Counted from the first letter of the stretch, positions 22,504-34,683 are shown. The stretch: DNA of 64,000 nt from Lanius collurio (GCA_020086605.1 JACBWW010000045.1:2018513-2082512), one strand, 5' to 3'. Numbers and translations: made by a program. The notes: generated by a model from the letters alone, not told the origin.

Positions 22504-24464
22504 CCATCGCCTCTTTTCCTGTCCCCCCTCTTCCAGCCCCACATTTGGGCAGTGTTGGGACAGGCTGGTGGTGGGGAGGGGAGCCGTGGCTCCATCACCA
22601 CATGGAGCAATCCATGGCAATCCCATCCAGCTGTGGATTTGTCCCCTGCCAGCCGCCTCCCAGCCGTTCCCTGGGCAGCCGCAGCTCTCCTGGCTGGGGG
22701 CTTCTGAGCTCCTGTGGGTTTGTGGTGGAGAAATATCCTGAGTTTGTGCTGTTTGGGATGTGATCGTGTCTGGTGGGGAATGATCCCCCCCTGTCCACAC
22801 TCCCACACACGGGGGGAGCCGAGGGGGAGGGAGCATTTCCACACGGACACAAAACAATCCTTATTTGTCTCCAAGACAGACCCCACCGCTGGGTTTCCTG
22901 GGGTCACGCAGCTGCAGGAACATGTGGAAAAGAAATGTCTCTCTGCTCAGCACTGGACACTGGTGTAATTCAATCTGTTGCTCCCATGTACAAGAAATCC
23001 ACCAAAGTGGCCCCACTCCAAATGGCAGGAAATTCGGAGTGTCAGGGACAGAGGCAAAACCTCTCCCAATCCAGGGCTTTATTTTATTTTAATTGGGTTG
23101 GACTGGGAGAGGCAACAGAGGTTGTGTGGGGCTGGGGGAGGCAGCAGTGGGGGCTGGAGACATCCTACTGTCCCTTCCTGTGGTCACACGTCACCAGTGC
23201 CTAGACCTGCTGGGGAGGTGCCACAGGGATCTCCAGGTGCCAGGACAAGCTCACCTGGCCCCCAGAGCTGAGATGTCTTCAAGTTCCTGCCATTTCCATT
23301 CCCAAAATCCCTGCCACATCCTCCCAAAGATGTTTATGCTGACTTTCCACATGGCCCCCAGCACAATAAAGACTTTCCCCTGGGATTTTGGTGTCCAGGG
23401 ATCACATTCTCTCTGCAGACCTTCACCCCAACACCTGGGCTCCCTGGGGGGCTGGGCTGGTCATGCCAAGCTCCAGTGAAATCCTGTTTGACTCCCAGGA
23501 ACGCTGCTCCAGGACGTGAACTGAGGTTACCTCAGCTGAGCCTTAAATGGATTTTTCCGTTAAGAGAGGATTTTTTGGTCTTGTTTTATTGAAAAGGAAT
23601 TTGCAGTAATTAGCTCTTACAGGGGATTTCACTGTTCTCTCTCCTCCTCTAAAGCATAAAACACTTATTACAACACATTGTTTAACGTGATCTCCACTCC
23701 CAGGGATTTTTCTTCCCTCATGTGATGATCCAGCCCTGCCTTTGGACTTCAAGGCTCTAAATCTTCCTGCAGCCCTGAGCTGTGCCCTGATCCTTCTGCC
23801 TGGATCCACATTTATCTTTCCCCCTCAGTCCTTAGTGAGGCTGGAGATGAAAGAGCTGGGAAAATGAGGCTTTTTTCCCCCATTTCCCCTGCTTTGTTGG
23901 GTTCTCTTGTTGGGTAGAACATTCCAAGTCTGCTTCCATGGACATCCAGAGAGTGGCTGCCCCTCACTGAGCCACGGAGAGCAGATTTTCCCTACAAACC
24001 TCAGTTCCTCTCAGTGCCTTCACCTGTGTTAGGCTGGGCTTTATTTAGGCTGTCGGGCTTCATCGTCCTTGGAGAGCAGGCTGGGAGCAGAGCTGGGAGT
24101 GGAATGATCAAACTCGGGGTGGGACACCCCAGTTTGTCCCTCCTGCTCCAGGATGGTGACATTCCATGATCCCTGTGCTGCCCTGCTGGCAACATTTCCC
24201 TGCTGCTCAGCCTGTGTTTTCCTGGGCTCATTCCCATGCTTTTCCATCACTCCTTACAGCCCGTGGGCTGACCCCAACACCTCCCTTGCTCTCCCACCCT
24301 CCCTCCTCAGCGTTTGAGCCTGCAGGAGGCTCCCGATGGCTCTCCATCGCTCCTGGAGGAGGCTCCTGGTGGATCTTCATCACTCCCGTTGTGGGTGGAG
24401 GTGGATTTTCCCTCGTGAGGGGGTTCAATCTGCTCCTGGTCCGCGTCAGCTTTGTCTGAGCCCG
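22504..24464. other. Unique non-coding DNA
   Basis: No gene is recognised. An AT-rich patch at about 23540-23700 contains CCGTTAAGAGAGG and GCAGTAATTAGCTC. Nothing shows transcription. Confidence 0.6.
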
Positions 24465-24800
24465 AGATTAAACCTCGGCGTGCTCGAGTGCTTGTTCTCG
24501 TTGCCGTCACGCCGCCCCTTTAAAGTCGCCGTACAAATCCTGCCCTGCAGCTCCTTGATTGTGTTCCTGCTTCTCCTCTGAACTCCCTCCAATCCATCAG
24601 CAGCGCTCCAGCGGCAGCGCAGGTGCAGCTGCGGGAGCCTTTGCCAAGAGCCTCCGGTTCTCCGCGATGCCCCGGCGCGGGGGGACCATGGCGGGGACCG
24701 GGGGGGACGCGGTGGCTGAGCGGTGCCAGCCCCGGTGCCAGCCCCGGTGCCAGCCTCGGTGCCAGCCCCGGTGCCAGCCCCGCGCGGGACCACTCGCCAG
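24465..24800 (+). promoter_or_regulatory. CpG-rich segment, candidate promoter
   Basis: CpG is dense here compared with the neighbourhood, for example CCTCGGCGTGCTCGAG, CGTCACGCCGCCCC, GTCGCCGTAC and CCCCGGCGCGGGGGGACC. A TTTAAAG word at about 24519-24526 follows a CCGCCCC box. An ATG at 24688 sits in a strong Kozak context (GGACCATGGCG) and opens a frame that runs to about 25068. The frame has no domain I recognise and is dominated by the 12-bp repeat below. I infer a possible CpG-island promoter with an unproven first exon. Confidence 0.35.
24722..24781 (+). repeat. 12-bp tandem repeat, five copies
   Basis: GGTGCCAGCCCC is repeated five times at exact 12-bp spacing, with a single change in the third copy (CCTC). 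Because 12 is a multiple of three, the frame starting at the ATG at 24688 would read the tetrapeptide RCQP five times. That could be coding low complexity or pure chance in GC-rich DNA. Confidence 0.95.
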
Positions 24801-27420
24801 GGCCATTCCAGACAAAGCCATGCTGCTAACAGCTCCTCTGGCTGCTCCGTCAGCTCCCATTAGAGGCCTGGGGAAGCAGCACTTCCCGAGGCTTTGTAGG
24901 ATAATTTGTGTGTTTAATACACCTCAAACCCACGTTAGGCTGCAATTAAGGCAGGGGGAGGGAGCCAGAGCAGAGGAGACGCCGACCTCCCGCTGCCTGC
25001 TCAGATCCTGCTGCTTTCTGTGCCGATGGAGGATGCCAGGGAAGCTGGAATTGGAGGCAGAAGCCTAATTTGTCATTTGCAAGTCTGAGCCAAAGGGAAG
25101 AGAAATGGGAGAGCTGGGAGCTCCTCACGGGAAATTACCATTGAAAGAAGCGAGCTGAGCTGAGCCGAGCAGAGCCACGCCGAGCTGAGCATCCCGGCTC
25201 GCTGGCAGCAGCGGATCCAGGCTGGTGGTTGGGAGCCAGGGACATGGAACTGTGTGGGATGGCAAGAGGGGATCCCACAGCCGGGCAGAGCCGTCACACA
25301 GGTCACTGCAAAGAAGGTGCTGCGGCCCAAGCTGAGGCCCAGGTCCAAGCTCCATCCAGGGAATAGGAAATTCCGTTTCCTGAAACCACCAAGCTGTTTT
25401 CCTTTGCCTTGTTAGTGCTTTTGTTGTGTGCAGCTGGTAGAGAAAATGCACAGTGTTAGAGAAAATAAAGTGGAAGCAGCTCAACCCACTTTGGTCCTTG
25501 TAGGAGTCAGAGTTTGGGGTCCACACTGGAGTTTAACTGATCCCATTGGAAAACAGACCCACCCCCTCCAGAAAGGACACAGCCATGGGGAACCCACAGA
25601 CCTGTCCTCATTCCAGTCAATGCAAGCCCTGCTCCATGTCAGGAACTGGGAACTGCTGGGAGTAGGAAAGTCTTGAGTGAGTTCCACAATGGGATTTATT
25701 CCCTGAGCTCTACGCTGATCCAGTTTTCACTGCTGCCAGAAGGGAGTTCCCACTCCTTTCCCCCACAAAGGACAAGGAATGCTGAGCGTGACCCACACAT
25801 TGCAGTGGGCAGAGCCAGAGCCACAGCTCCTCCCACGTGGACATGGCAGATGTCCATGGTGTGTAGCGGGGACAGGGACAGGGATCCTCGGTGGTGGGAA
25901 TGGCCCAGTTCTCCCCACACAGGCGGGATTTCTGCAGGAATAAACCGAATCCTCCAGATTAAATATGTTTCAAAGCTAATAAGAAGGAGCGGTGTGTGGG
26001 AGCCAGGCATCCTCAGAACTGTCAAAAACGTTCCTTTTTTCTTCTGGGGCTTCTTCAGAGGGTGCCAGCTCCTTCCTCAGCATCCCCATTTAGCTGAGTG
26101 GGAATTCGCCTTGGGCAGAGCTGCCGCAGATCCTCAGGAGCGCACAAGAGTCTTGCAGAGTCCATCAGGAAACCCAGCAGGAGCTGGGATGGCTCCTGAG
26201 CAGCAGAGGCTGGAGATCCTTCAAAGCCAAGCGGTCACTGAGCCTTGCAGAGCCATCCCAGCTTCGCCTATGGCTCCTCCCAGCTCCACTGAGTGCTGGG
26301 AAACAGGAATGCTGCTCCCAGGTCTGCCATGGGCTCCTCATTCCCAGTTCAACTGGGACTGCAGCTGCTCCTCTGGCCCAGCTTTGTTGTTTTTTTGGGG
26401 GAGATGAGAGGTCTGTGACAGTGATCCAGGGCTGGGAGCAGCCGAGGGGCTGCCGGAGCAGAGTGGAGAATATGGAAAAGTGGAGCACATGGGAAAGGGT
26501 CAGGCAGGCTTTGATCCTGGAGCAGTCCTTTGGAGGACAGCGAATGGTGGGAGTAGCCAGAGTGGGGAGGGGGCACAGACAAGCTTTGACCTTGCCCTGA
26601 AATACCACAAAATATATTTAGGGCTTGTGGCTCAAACTGTTCCTGCTGCCCCTGGATCACCTGGATAGAAGGATGCTCATGCTTGAATTCCCAGCCCAGG
26701 GCGGTGGGCTGGCAGCACCTGCACCCCCTGTTTTCATGGAAGAGCCTTCCACTGCTGGAGGGTTTGCCAGCAAAGCTGTCAGTGCTGGGTAATCTCCTCT
26801 TTTCCCAGGCAGCCAGCGCACAGGAGGATGAAAACCCTTGTGGAGTCAGGTGAGCTCAGGTGTAATCCCATAAATCGTGTTCCAAAGCCCTTCAAAGCTG
26901 CTCATCCACACTCGGATCTCCAGAGCTCTGCAAAGATCATTACAGGGAGCGATGGAGGACTGGGAACAGGGACCGGGGTGTCCCAGCGCTGCCCCTGCTC
27001 GCTGGAGTGTCTGATCCCAGCCTGTCCCAGTCCCAGGCTGCCAGGGTCAGGAGCAGCCCTTGGACATGACCCTGCTTGGTGAGGGAAGAGAGGAGCCCTG
27101 GGGTTCTGCCAGAGCTCCAATTCTCCCAGGTAGCTGGAGCAGAAGAGATCTCAACAAACCTTGCTCTTCCCTTCCAGCTGCCCAGCCCTGAGCCCGACTC
27201 TCCCCGTTCCAGATGTTGGCTCCAAGGTGTGGCTGTTCCAAGGGCAGGGAGAGCAGCCAGCACAAAGCTGGACACAGCAACTGGAGCTGGGCTGAGCTGG
27301 GCCCAGCACTGTGACTCGGGAAGCTGGGGCTTCCTGGGGAAGTGACCCAACTCCAGTGGGAACCCAATCCAGCTCCTGCTTCCTCCTTGGAGAGCAACTT
27401 TTTACATGGCAGACAGTCAT
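24801..27420. other. Unique non-coding DNA
   Basis: No gene is recognised. Next to the CpG-rich block, GGATAATTTGTGTGTTTAAT and GGCTGCAATTAAGGC (about 24899-24953) form a small AT-rich island. A GAGCTGAGC-type simple motif lies at about 25150-25190. A plus-strand frame of 244 codons (25673-26407) shows no domain. Confidence 0.55.
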
Positions 27421-27688
27421 AGGGAAAGGGGAATGGTTTTAAACTAAAAGAGGACATTTAGATGGGATATGGGAAGGAAATCCCCCCAGGAGGGTGCTGA
27501 GGCCCTGGCACAGGGTGCCCAGAGAAGCTGTGGCTGCCCCATCCCTGAAAGTGCCCAGGGCCAGGTTGGACAGGGCTTGGAGCAACCTGGGATAGCGGAA
27601 GGTGTCCCTGCCCGTGGCAGGGAGTGGGAATGAGATGAACTTTAAGGTCTTTTCCAACATGAACCACTCCATGATGATTCCATGATGT
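27421..27688 (+). mobile_element. CR1 LINE 3' fragment, extended at its 5' side
   Basis: This copy starts further upstream than most: AGGGAAAGGGGAATGGTTTT and AAACTAAAAGAGGACATTTA precede GGCACAGGGTGCCCAGAGAA, GCCAGGTTGGACAGGGCTTG, GATAGCGGAAGGTGTCCCTG and TTTAAGGTCTTTTCCAACAT. The tail holds CCATGATGATTCCATGATG, a decayed version of the terminal ATTCTATG repeats. Confidence 0.93.
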
Positions 27689-29899
27689 TTTCCCCAGGGC
27701 TGGCAGCAGCAGACGAGCCGTCCTGCCTGCAGATCCCATATGGAGAGCACAGCGGGATGTCAGGAACCTGCTCCTTCCCGGACACCAAAGAGCCTCTGCT
27801 TCCCAACCACTCTGCCTCATGGAAACTCTATCCCCGCAAACACTTGCTCCCTTTATATCTTCCTCCTTTATTTTTTATGGAGAGGCCTTGGAGGAGAGGG
27901 AATCAGAGGGGGCTGGCACATTCCCCCTCCCCCTGGCCTCTCAGAAATAAAGGGATGCAGCTGGAGGGGCAGGAGTTTCTGGAGCTGTATGGATGGGGTG
28001 AGAAAGTCATTACCTGCCTTGGGTTTCACTGTGGGAATGGCCGCACCTTTCGCTGGGAATCTCTGTGTCTGGGGGCACGGAGAGGGGGGAGAGGGGGAGG
28101 AGGGAGCAAAGGGGCAGAGAAAGGGCTGGAAGCAGCATGGGAAGAAAGGAAAAGGGAAAGGGGAATTTTTTCTTTGCATGTAGCCATGGAGGGGCTGAAA
28201 TGAATTACCTGTCTCCAAAGCCAGGGCGTTCAGGGAATAATCGATTGAGCACACCACAAACTCGGATTTTATGGCTCCAGGAGCCCGGCTGGGGCTGGGG
28301 GAAGTGGGGGAAGAGGGAAACTGTTCCACACCAAGGGGACACCTCAAGGGGATGGGTTTGTCTGGTCTTTTTTTTTTTTCCTTTCTTCTATTTTTCTCCC
28401 TCGCCTCTCTCAGTTTGGAGTTCTTTAGGTTGGTTGTGGTTGTTTCCCTTTTCCCAATCTTCCCCTGGGGATTTTCCCCTTTGTTCTGCTGGGGGGAACA
28501 GAACTGGATTGTGTTTCTCCTGCTCCCAACTGCAAGGAATGACATCAGCCCGAGGTGTTCCAGCACATCCTCCCTCTGCACTCCCTCCCTGCCCCAAACT
28601 GCTCTGGTATTTGGAGTTTAATAAAGGATTATTATTTGTCCCCATCCATGCCTGGAATGGCAGTGGCTGTGAAGGAGCAGTGGCTGCATCCAGCTGGTGT
28701 CTCTCTGCAGCTTGCAGTGATCCTTGAGGAGCATCCCAACCCCTTGCTGCTCCAGCATCTCCAGATCCCAGTCCTCCCACAAGGACAGCTTCCCTGCATC
28801 CCTTGGCACCAGTGCCAAGTGCCCCAGAGCTTTCCCTGGAGAGAGCACAGCAGGAACAGGTCCTCAGATGGTCCAAGGGCCTGCATTCTGATCCCCATTC
28901 CCAGAGCCACTGGACACATCCCGGTCTCACCAGGATGCGACTGAGGAGCTGGAGGCAGCCCCCAGACCCCCTAGAGAGAGAACAAAGCTGCAGAAATTAA
29001 AAGACAATTTCCAGAGCTGAAAATAAATTCATGGAAAAGAGCAGGAACACGGCAGTTCTTTGGGGGAACGTGAGGATTCCTGACAAGTTCCCGGTGATAT
29101 TTGCCAGGAGGGTCATTAACTCCCGCCATGGGAGGAGGGATTCAGCTTTTCCAGAAGGCCCTGGGTCAGTTCCTGGGGTTTCTCTACCTCCCTGGTGCTG
29201 TTTTCCAGCATCCCGATGGGCTGGGATCACAGCTGGCTCTGCCCCAGGGACACAGGCTGCAGGAGCAGGGAGCCATGCTCCTGTGGAACCACCTGGAATC
29301 CCAATCCCTGTGATTCCAAGACCTCTGACAGCCACCTGAGCAGGGTCTGGAGCCAGCAATGCTGGACCCTTGGTGATTGTGCAGAATTCCCAGCTGCAGT
29401 GGAAACACTCAAAGCAAGTGGGAAGAGCAGAGGCTGAGGGAAGGATTTCAGCCTCGGGGAGGAGCAGGGCTGGAGGCAGCACAGATTTTCCCAGTTTTCT
29501 CAGTCCAGTGAGCCACAAAGCAGCCGGATTCCAGGGAACTCAAAGTCAGGCAGCTCCAAGTTGCTCAGCTGAGCAGGGATTTGGGGCCACACTCCTTTTC
29601 CTTTGGGAAAGTCTCTCCTGTTGCTGGCTCAGCAATGGGGAGCCGGGAGACCTCAGCCTCCCCCAGGGCACAGCAGCCAGGCATCCAGCCAGCCTTGGCA
29701 TTCCCAATGTTCCACATCCCCCTACAACACCACAACAACCTTTGTGAGGCCCAGATCCCAAGGTCACATCGCAGACCTGGAGCCAGACACGCCAGCCACA
29801 GGTGAGTCAGCAGCTCTGGGAAGATCCCGTGCCTTGCCCCAGGGCGCTCCACAGGATTCATCCTTAACCTCCAGGATCCAGCCGCCTCCATCCCCTGCG
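27689..29899. other. Unique non-coding DNA with a purine-rich patch
   Basis: No gene is recognised. About 28075-28170 is strongly purine-rich on the plus strand, and a T run lies at about 28367-28379. Long open frames across the purine patch (up to 237 codons) are low-complexity Arg/Gly/Glu and not credible genes. Confidence 0.55.
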
Positions 29900-30120
29900 T
29901 GTGTTCTCCATAATTAAAGTTGCACTGAGAAAATAAATCCTGCTCCTCACTAATAGGACGGAGGAGGTGTTAAATTATGGCTCCGTTTATCCAAGGATTG
30001 CCCAACGCAGCTCCTGCTTTAATAAGTGCCGATAAAACATGTCAGGAAATGATTTGGGAATTAATCCCTCCTGGATGAGGCGGTGACAAACTGCTCTAAT
30101 ATGTTTCACTCCGGGAAGGT
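29900..30120. promoter_or_regulatory. Candidate conserved non-coding island
   Basis: Words include CCATAATTAAAGTTGCAC, CTCACTAATAGGACGG, GTTAAATTATGGCTCCG, GCTTTAATAAGTGCCG, GGGAATTAATCCCTCC and GCTCTAATATGTTTCAC, giving at least six TAAT/ATTA cores in 200 bp with no repeat similarity. GGGAATTAATCCC is a 13-base near-palindrome with TAAT overlapping ATTA. This looks like an enhancer-type element of a developmental locus. Conservation is untested. Confidence 0.28.
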
Positions 30121-31347
30121 GCGTGTTCCCATTTTATTGAAAGGAGCTGCAAGTGGATTTAGGATTCATGGAAATAAGGGAATGATTGACAGGTGAGGGC
30201 TTAAGAGAACCCGTGGGTGGAAGGAGAGAATTGCCCTCCCAGCCCTGCTGGCATTGCTTTCCCATGCTCCCCACTCCCACACTTCTCCAACCACACCTGG
30301 TGGATTCCAGCACCGTTTCTGCCCTGTGCCATCCCTGCATCCCACTTTCCCCATCTCTGATAACCTCTGGGATGGCAGGAAATGAGTTCAGCCCCTCCAG
30401 GACCAGGCAGGGGGGATCGACCTACTTCATCCTGCACTCGTGTTAATAGCTGGGGGTTGATGCCGTGAGTTCCACCTTGTCCTCCCTTGGAAGGGTTTCC
30501 AAGTGGTTTGAGGATCCTTGTCAAAATGCAGCCATTGGGAACAGCTTCATTTGCCAAAAACCCCTCTCCCCTCTGCTTTTCATCTGGGGAGAGTTTGGAA
30601 TTTTCTCATTTCCCTGGTCTATTCCAGACTCTTCTCTCCAGTGTTTGGATCCCAAGAGCTGCCCCAGGTCATCTGACACAGGGGATGAGTTTGGGGGGTG
30701 CAGCCCCCACTCCCCCCTTATCCCCACTCCAGGCAGCTCCTTCCCTCCTCCTCGGCAGCCTGGGATGGGCTAGGGCTGGGAAGAGCCCACTAAGGGGGTT
30801 TTGAGGGAAGGGAGCTGGGATCCAGCAAATTCCCCTCTCCCCAGGCAGGATGTGGGGCTGTCCCTGCACATCCCACCCACTCCAATCACTGGTAGCAGGA
30901 CAGGGTGGATGCCCACAGGGAGAGGAGCTGGTGCAGAGGGGTCAGAGGGGATGGAGCCCCAGGCAGGACCCTCAAATCCCATTGAGACCTCATTTCCCCA
31001 CTGTCACCCTTTCCCACGGATCTGGTAGCCCACCTGCCCCTCGGAGGGGTCACTCCCTCCTCGTTCCCGCACCAGCAGGAGGAGGCACAGCCGGAACAGC
31101 AGCTCCCCAGCCCAGCTCATCTCACAAGAGGACATTTGAGCATTGCCTAAGCCCATTTAAAACCTGCTCTGATCCCATAACTCTGCCTACCTTAACTCGA
31201 ATTAAAGGGAATTGGCTGGAACTGTGTCAGAGCCGAGGGGGAGTCAGTTCATGGCAGTCCTTCCCAGCTCCTCGAAATGGGGCTTAGGGGAAAGGAGCCA
31301 TCCAGGAGCTCAAAGCCTCATAATGGGGTTATGTTGCAGTGGAGAAA
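30121..31347. other. Unique non-coding DNA
   Basis: No gene or repeat is recognised. Confidence 0.6.
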
Positions 31348-31550
31348 ATGAAAGTTAAACATTAGGGAAACCTTTATAGCTCCGACAAGAGTTCAGCCAG
31401 TGGAACGCTGCGGAATTGCTTTCCCCGGAGATATCCAAGGATAAGGCTAAGCACACATCTGACAGGGATGGTTTACCAGCCTGATGTGCAGGATAAAGTG
31501 GAGCAGGTGAGCTGGGGGAGCTTCCTGCCAGCCCTAATAACTCTGGGATC
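31348..31550 (+). mobile_element. Diverged CR1-type LINE 3' fragment
   Basis: The layout parallels the CR1 3' end, but the wording differs from the other copies: GTTAAACATTAGGGAAACC, CCTTTATAGCTCCGACAAG, AGCCAGTGGAACGC, CCGGAGATATCCAAGGATA, GGCTAAGCACACATCTGACA, then CCAGCCCTAATAACTCTG in the place of the CR1 tail. The middle matches the family pattern of a SLE-type word followed by a (G/T)TGGC or ACATCTGACA stretch. I infer an older CR1 subfamily; another LINE branch is possible. Confidence 0.6.
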
Positions 31551-32837
31551 AGCACAGGGCCTCTCTGCACTGGAACATCACAGACCATTCCTCATTTTCC
31601 CAGCCTCCAGAGCACCTCCAGCACTCAGCGACACAGGAACAAGGCTTCCATGCAGGTACCCCATGGCCGGTGCTCAGGCACTCGAGAGGCTGCAGGAAAT
31701 GGAAAAGCTCAGAACAAAGGAATCCCTAACAACTCGAGTCTGGAGGAATTGCTGAACAATGGGAGTGCTTCCAGGAGGATTTGAAGCCTCTGCTCAGAAG
31801 GCTGCACTGCTGGGATGGCAGAAGCAGAACCCATTGCTTGAAGGTTTTCCTCATGAAAACCCTCTGACAAATCCATCATCCATCTGCCTTCCCACGGCTC
31901 TGTTCCTAAGCTGAAATCCATGGGGCAGGCACAGGGATGCTGGAGCTGGATCCTGGGAGGGCTCAGAGTGGCTCTGCCCCTCATGTCCCAGCACAGGTCA
32001 CCCCTGCCCTGGGGGCTGGCTGCTACTCGGGCCAGCAGGAGCCACTTTGGAGAGCCAGGCTGTTCCATCTTTTGGGATGCCAGACCTGGCAACACTCCTC
32101 ACCTCTGCAGAGCTGGGATGTTGGTTCCTGGGGATGCTGCCTTACTGAAACACCCAAAAAATCCCTTTAGCAAGAGAGAGAGAGGAAAGAAGAGGAAGGA
32201 AGAAAGGGTGTTTTCCAGAACCTCATGGAGGAGGTGGGAGCACCAGGAGGGGCCCCAGCTCCATTCCCAGCTCTGATCCCAAAGGGGGAAGGGCTGGAAG
32301 GCTGACATAGTCCCTGGCTAATTTGTAAGGAATTACAGATGTGTGGATGGGACATTGGTTAGTGTTAAGTCAAGTGGAAGGTTTGCTCCGAAGTGATAAC
32401 CAAGAGGCTCAGGGAAAGGGGAGAAGCTCGGCAGATAAGGGCAAGGATCCAGGGCCACAAGTGCTGCTGAAAATGGGATGGGGATTGTGCTCAGGGATGG
32501 GGTCGGATGTCTCTCATTCCTTCACTGTCCCCATGCACAGCCCATGGGGAACTTGGCTATTGATGTTCACCCAGCTTATCCTGGAATTTCACCCAGAGGG
32601 AGAGTGAGATGTGAGGGAAGTGCTGGACAAGCCTGCAACAAACGGATTCAGCTCAGGGGTTTTCCTTTTTCCTTTCATGCTGCTCTGGGTGATTTCCTAC
32701 ACCACCACCTCCCTATCCCTGCTGTTCCCAGCACAGCTGCGAAACCTGAGCCCGGGTGCTCTGCATCCACTCCCCTGCACTGTGACCATCCAGAACCCTT
32801 GCTTGGATTTCCCCCAATGCTGTGGCTTTGAAATTCT
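31551..32837. other. Unique non-coding DNA
   Basis: No gene is recognised. A purine-rich stretch with GAGAGAGAGAGG and GGAAGGAAGAAAG lies at about 32170-32210. Confidence 0.6.
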
Positions 32838-32889
32838 GAGAGAGAGAGAGAGAGAGAGAGTAAGAGAGAGAAAGAGAGAAAGAGGAGAA
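32838..32889 (+). repeat. GA-rich microsatellite
   Basis: About eleven uninterrupted GA units are followed by GTAAGAGAGAGAAAGAGAGA and related purine units. It is interrupted after the first half. Confidence 0.95.
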
Positions 32890-33560
32890 GTTTTTGTATG
32901 GCCAGCAGATCCCTCCCAGGACATCAAAACCTCTTGGATTCATCCCAAAACAAAATAAGATTTCTCTAATTTTCCATCAGGCTGGGGGAGAAACCTCCCT
33001 GCCAACCTTCCCAGAGCCAGGAGCTGGACAGCCACACTCCCCCTTCCCACATCTCCCAAGGGAAAAGGACCTTGTCTGTTCCCACCTTGGCTGAGAGCAG
33101 GGGCAGAGGATGGAATGCCAGAAAGATTGGCAGCAGGAAACGGAATTTCTCCTTCATTCCAGCAATTTGATCCATACACGTGCGGCTGCCCTGGCTTTCG
33201 GTAGCACCAGGATCTGGCAGAGGGAGAGGAGCCCCAATTCCAGCTGTTCCAGAGGCAGGAGAGGGCTCGTGTTTAATGGCTCTCATATTAGCACTTGCTA
33301 TTTAATATTGCGTGTTTAGTCTGCTTTCTCTGCTGCTCCCTTTAGGATCAGGTCTATCCCAAACAATCTTGGATAGGAATTGAATTGAGTTCAAAGATGG
33401 ACTCAAATTGGTTTCAGACTGGCCCAGTTAATGCTCTATCCCACCCAAAACTGGGATCAACTGACTTGCACTGGGATCCTTGGGCATCTCAGTGCTGCTG
33501 CTGGGAGCACACAGATCTGAGTCCAAGGTTTGGGGACATTCCACCTCCCCCTCTGGACAC
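32890..33560. other. Unique non-coding DNA
   Basis: Nothing is recognised. A small AT-rich patch at about 33270-33325 has CTCATATTAGCACTTGC and ATTTAATATTGCGTG. Confidence 0.6.
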
Positions 33561-33758
33561 TGTGAGGGTGGGGGGGCCCTGGAATAGTTTTCCCAGAGAA
33601 GCTGTGTCTGCCCCATCCCTGGAAGTGTCCTAGGCCAGTTTGGATGGGGCTTGGAGCAACCTGGGATAGTGGAGAGTGTCCCTGCCTGTGGCAGGGGGGG
33701 GGACTGGATGGAATTTAAAGTCCCTTCCAACACAAACAATCCTGGGGTTCTGTGACTC
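33561..33758 (+). mobile_element. CR1 LINE 3' fragment
   Basis: It begins TGTGAGGGTG and runs through CCCAGAGAAGCTGTGTCTGC, TTTGGATGGGGCTTGGAGC, GGGATAGTGGAGAGTGTCC and TCCCTTCCAACACAAACAAT to a decayed tail, CCTGGGGTTCTGTGACTCC. Runs of G at about 33570 and 33696 are typical of decayed copies. Confidence 0.93.
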
Positions 33759-34121
33759 CTGGCTCCAGGATGGCACCAGTTGGAGCTGCTGCTGCTGGGA
33801 ATGGTCTCACTTGCCTTGTCCTACCTTTGCCAAGGAGTGACACCCACCCAGCCAGCCTGGGGAGCAGCCCCAGATTGCAGCTCCTGCAGAAGAATCACCC
33901 CGGACTTCCTCCAAGTTCTAAAAGAAAAACCAACCCAGAAATCCCAGCATGGCTGGCATCTCCTTGGCCAGGTGGGGAAGTGCAACATCAATGTGTGCTG
34001 TATGGATCAAGAGCTCCAGACAGCTGGAAAAATAGTTAATGTTCCTGTTTGACGTGTTCCAGCCTGGTTTGGAGGGAGCAGGTCCAGCAGCTGAGCTCTG
34101 CCAAGACAGGGAATCACAGGT
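33759..34121. other. Unique non-coding DNA
   Basis: Nothing is recognised. Confidence 0.6.
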
Positions 34122-34200
34122 ATTTCACTGGAGAGGGAGAGCTGGAGTAGGGAACTGCAGGATTTCACTGGAGAGGGAGAGTTGGAGTAGGGAACTGCAN
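34122..34200 (+). repeat. 40-bp tandem duplication ending at an undetermined base
   Basis: Two units start at 34122 and 34162 with ATTTCACTGGAGAGGGAGAG and continue TGGAGTAGGGAACTGCA. They differ at one position (GCTGGAG against GTTGGAG) before the N at 34200. The near identity points to a recent duplication, or a longer array collapsed in assembly. Confidence 0.92.
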
Positions 34201-34683
34201 TGGCAGAGCCAGACTTATTTTTCCCAGCCTAAATGAGGAGCAGGGTAACCCTAAGGTGACCCCAGATGCCTGAGGTGACCTCCTCACCCAGCGAGCCCTC
34301 GGAGCCAGCTGAGCCCAGAGCTCCACAGACTCCTCGGAGCCAGGGGTGGTGGGGCAGGATTAGGAGCCAAAACATCCCAAAATATCCTTGCTGGGCCTCC
34401 CCCGTGGTGTCACTGCTGCTGCAGGGCTCAGCTGGGGGACAGCTGTGAGGGCAGAACAGGATGAGTTTTGGCTGGGTGGCTCTGAGCATCAGCCAGCTCA
34501 CACTTGAAATGTCAAATTTGGGACAGATCCGGCACCGTGGGAATGGCATTTTTGGTCTAATCCAGTGTCTAGATCCCATTTGGAGTGAGGAGGAGGATGG
34601 GGGAGATTGGGGTACAAGGCACCTCCTCACCTCTCTGCACACATGAGTGATTTGTGCTTCTACAGGTGATGCACAATGCAGGG
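34201..34683. other. Unique non-coding DNA
   Basis: Nothing is recognised. Confidence 0.6.
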
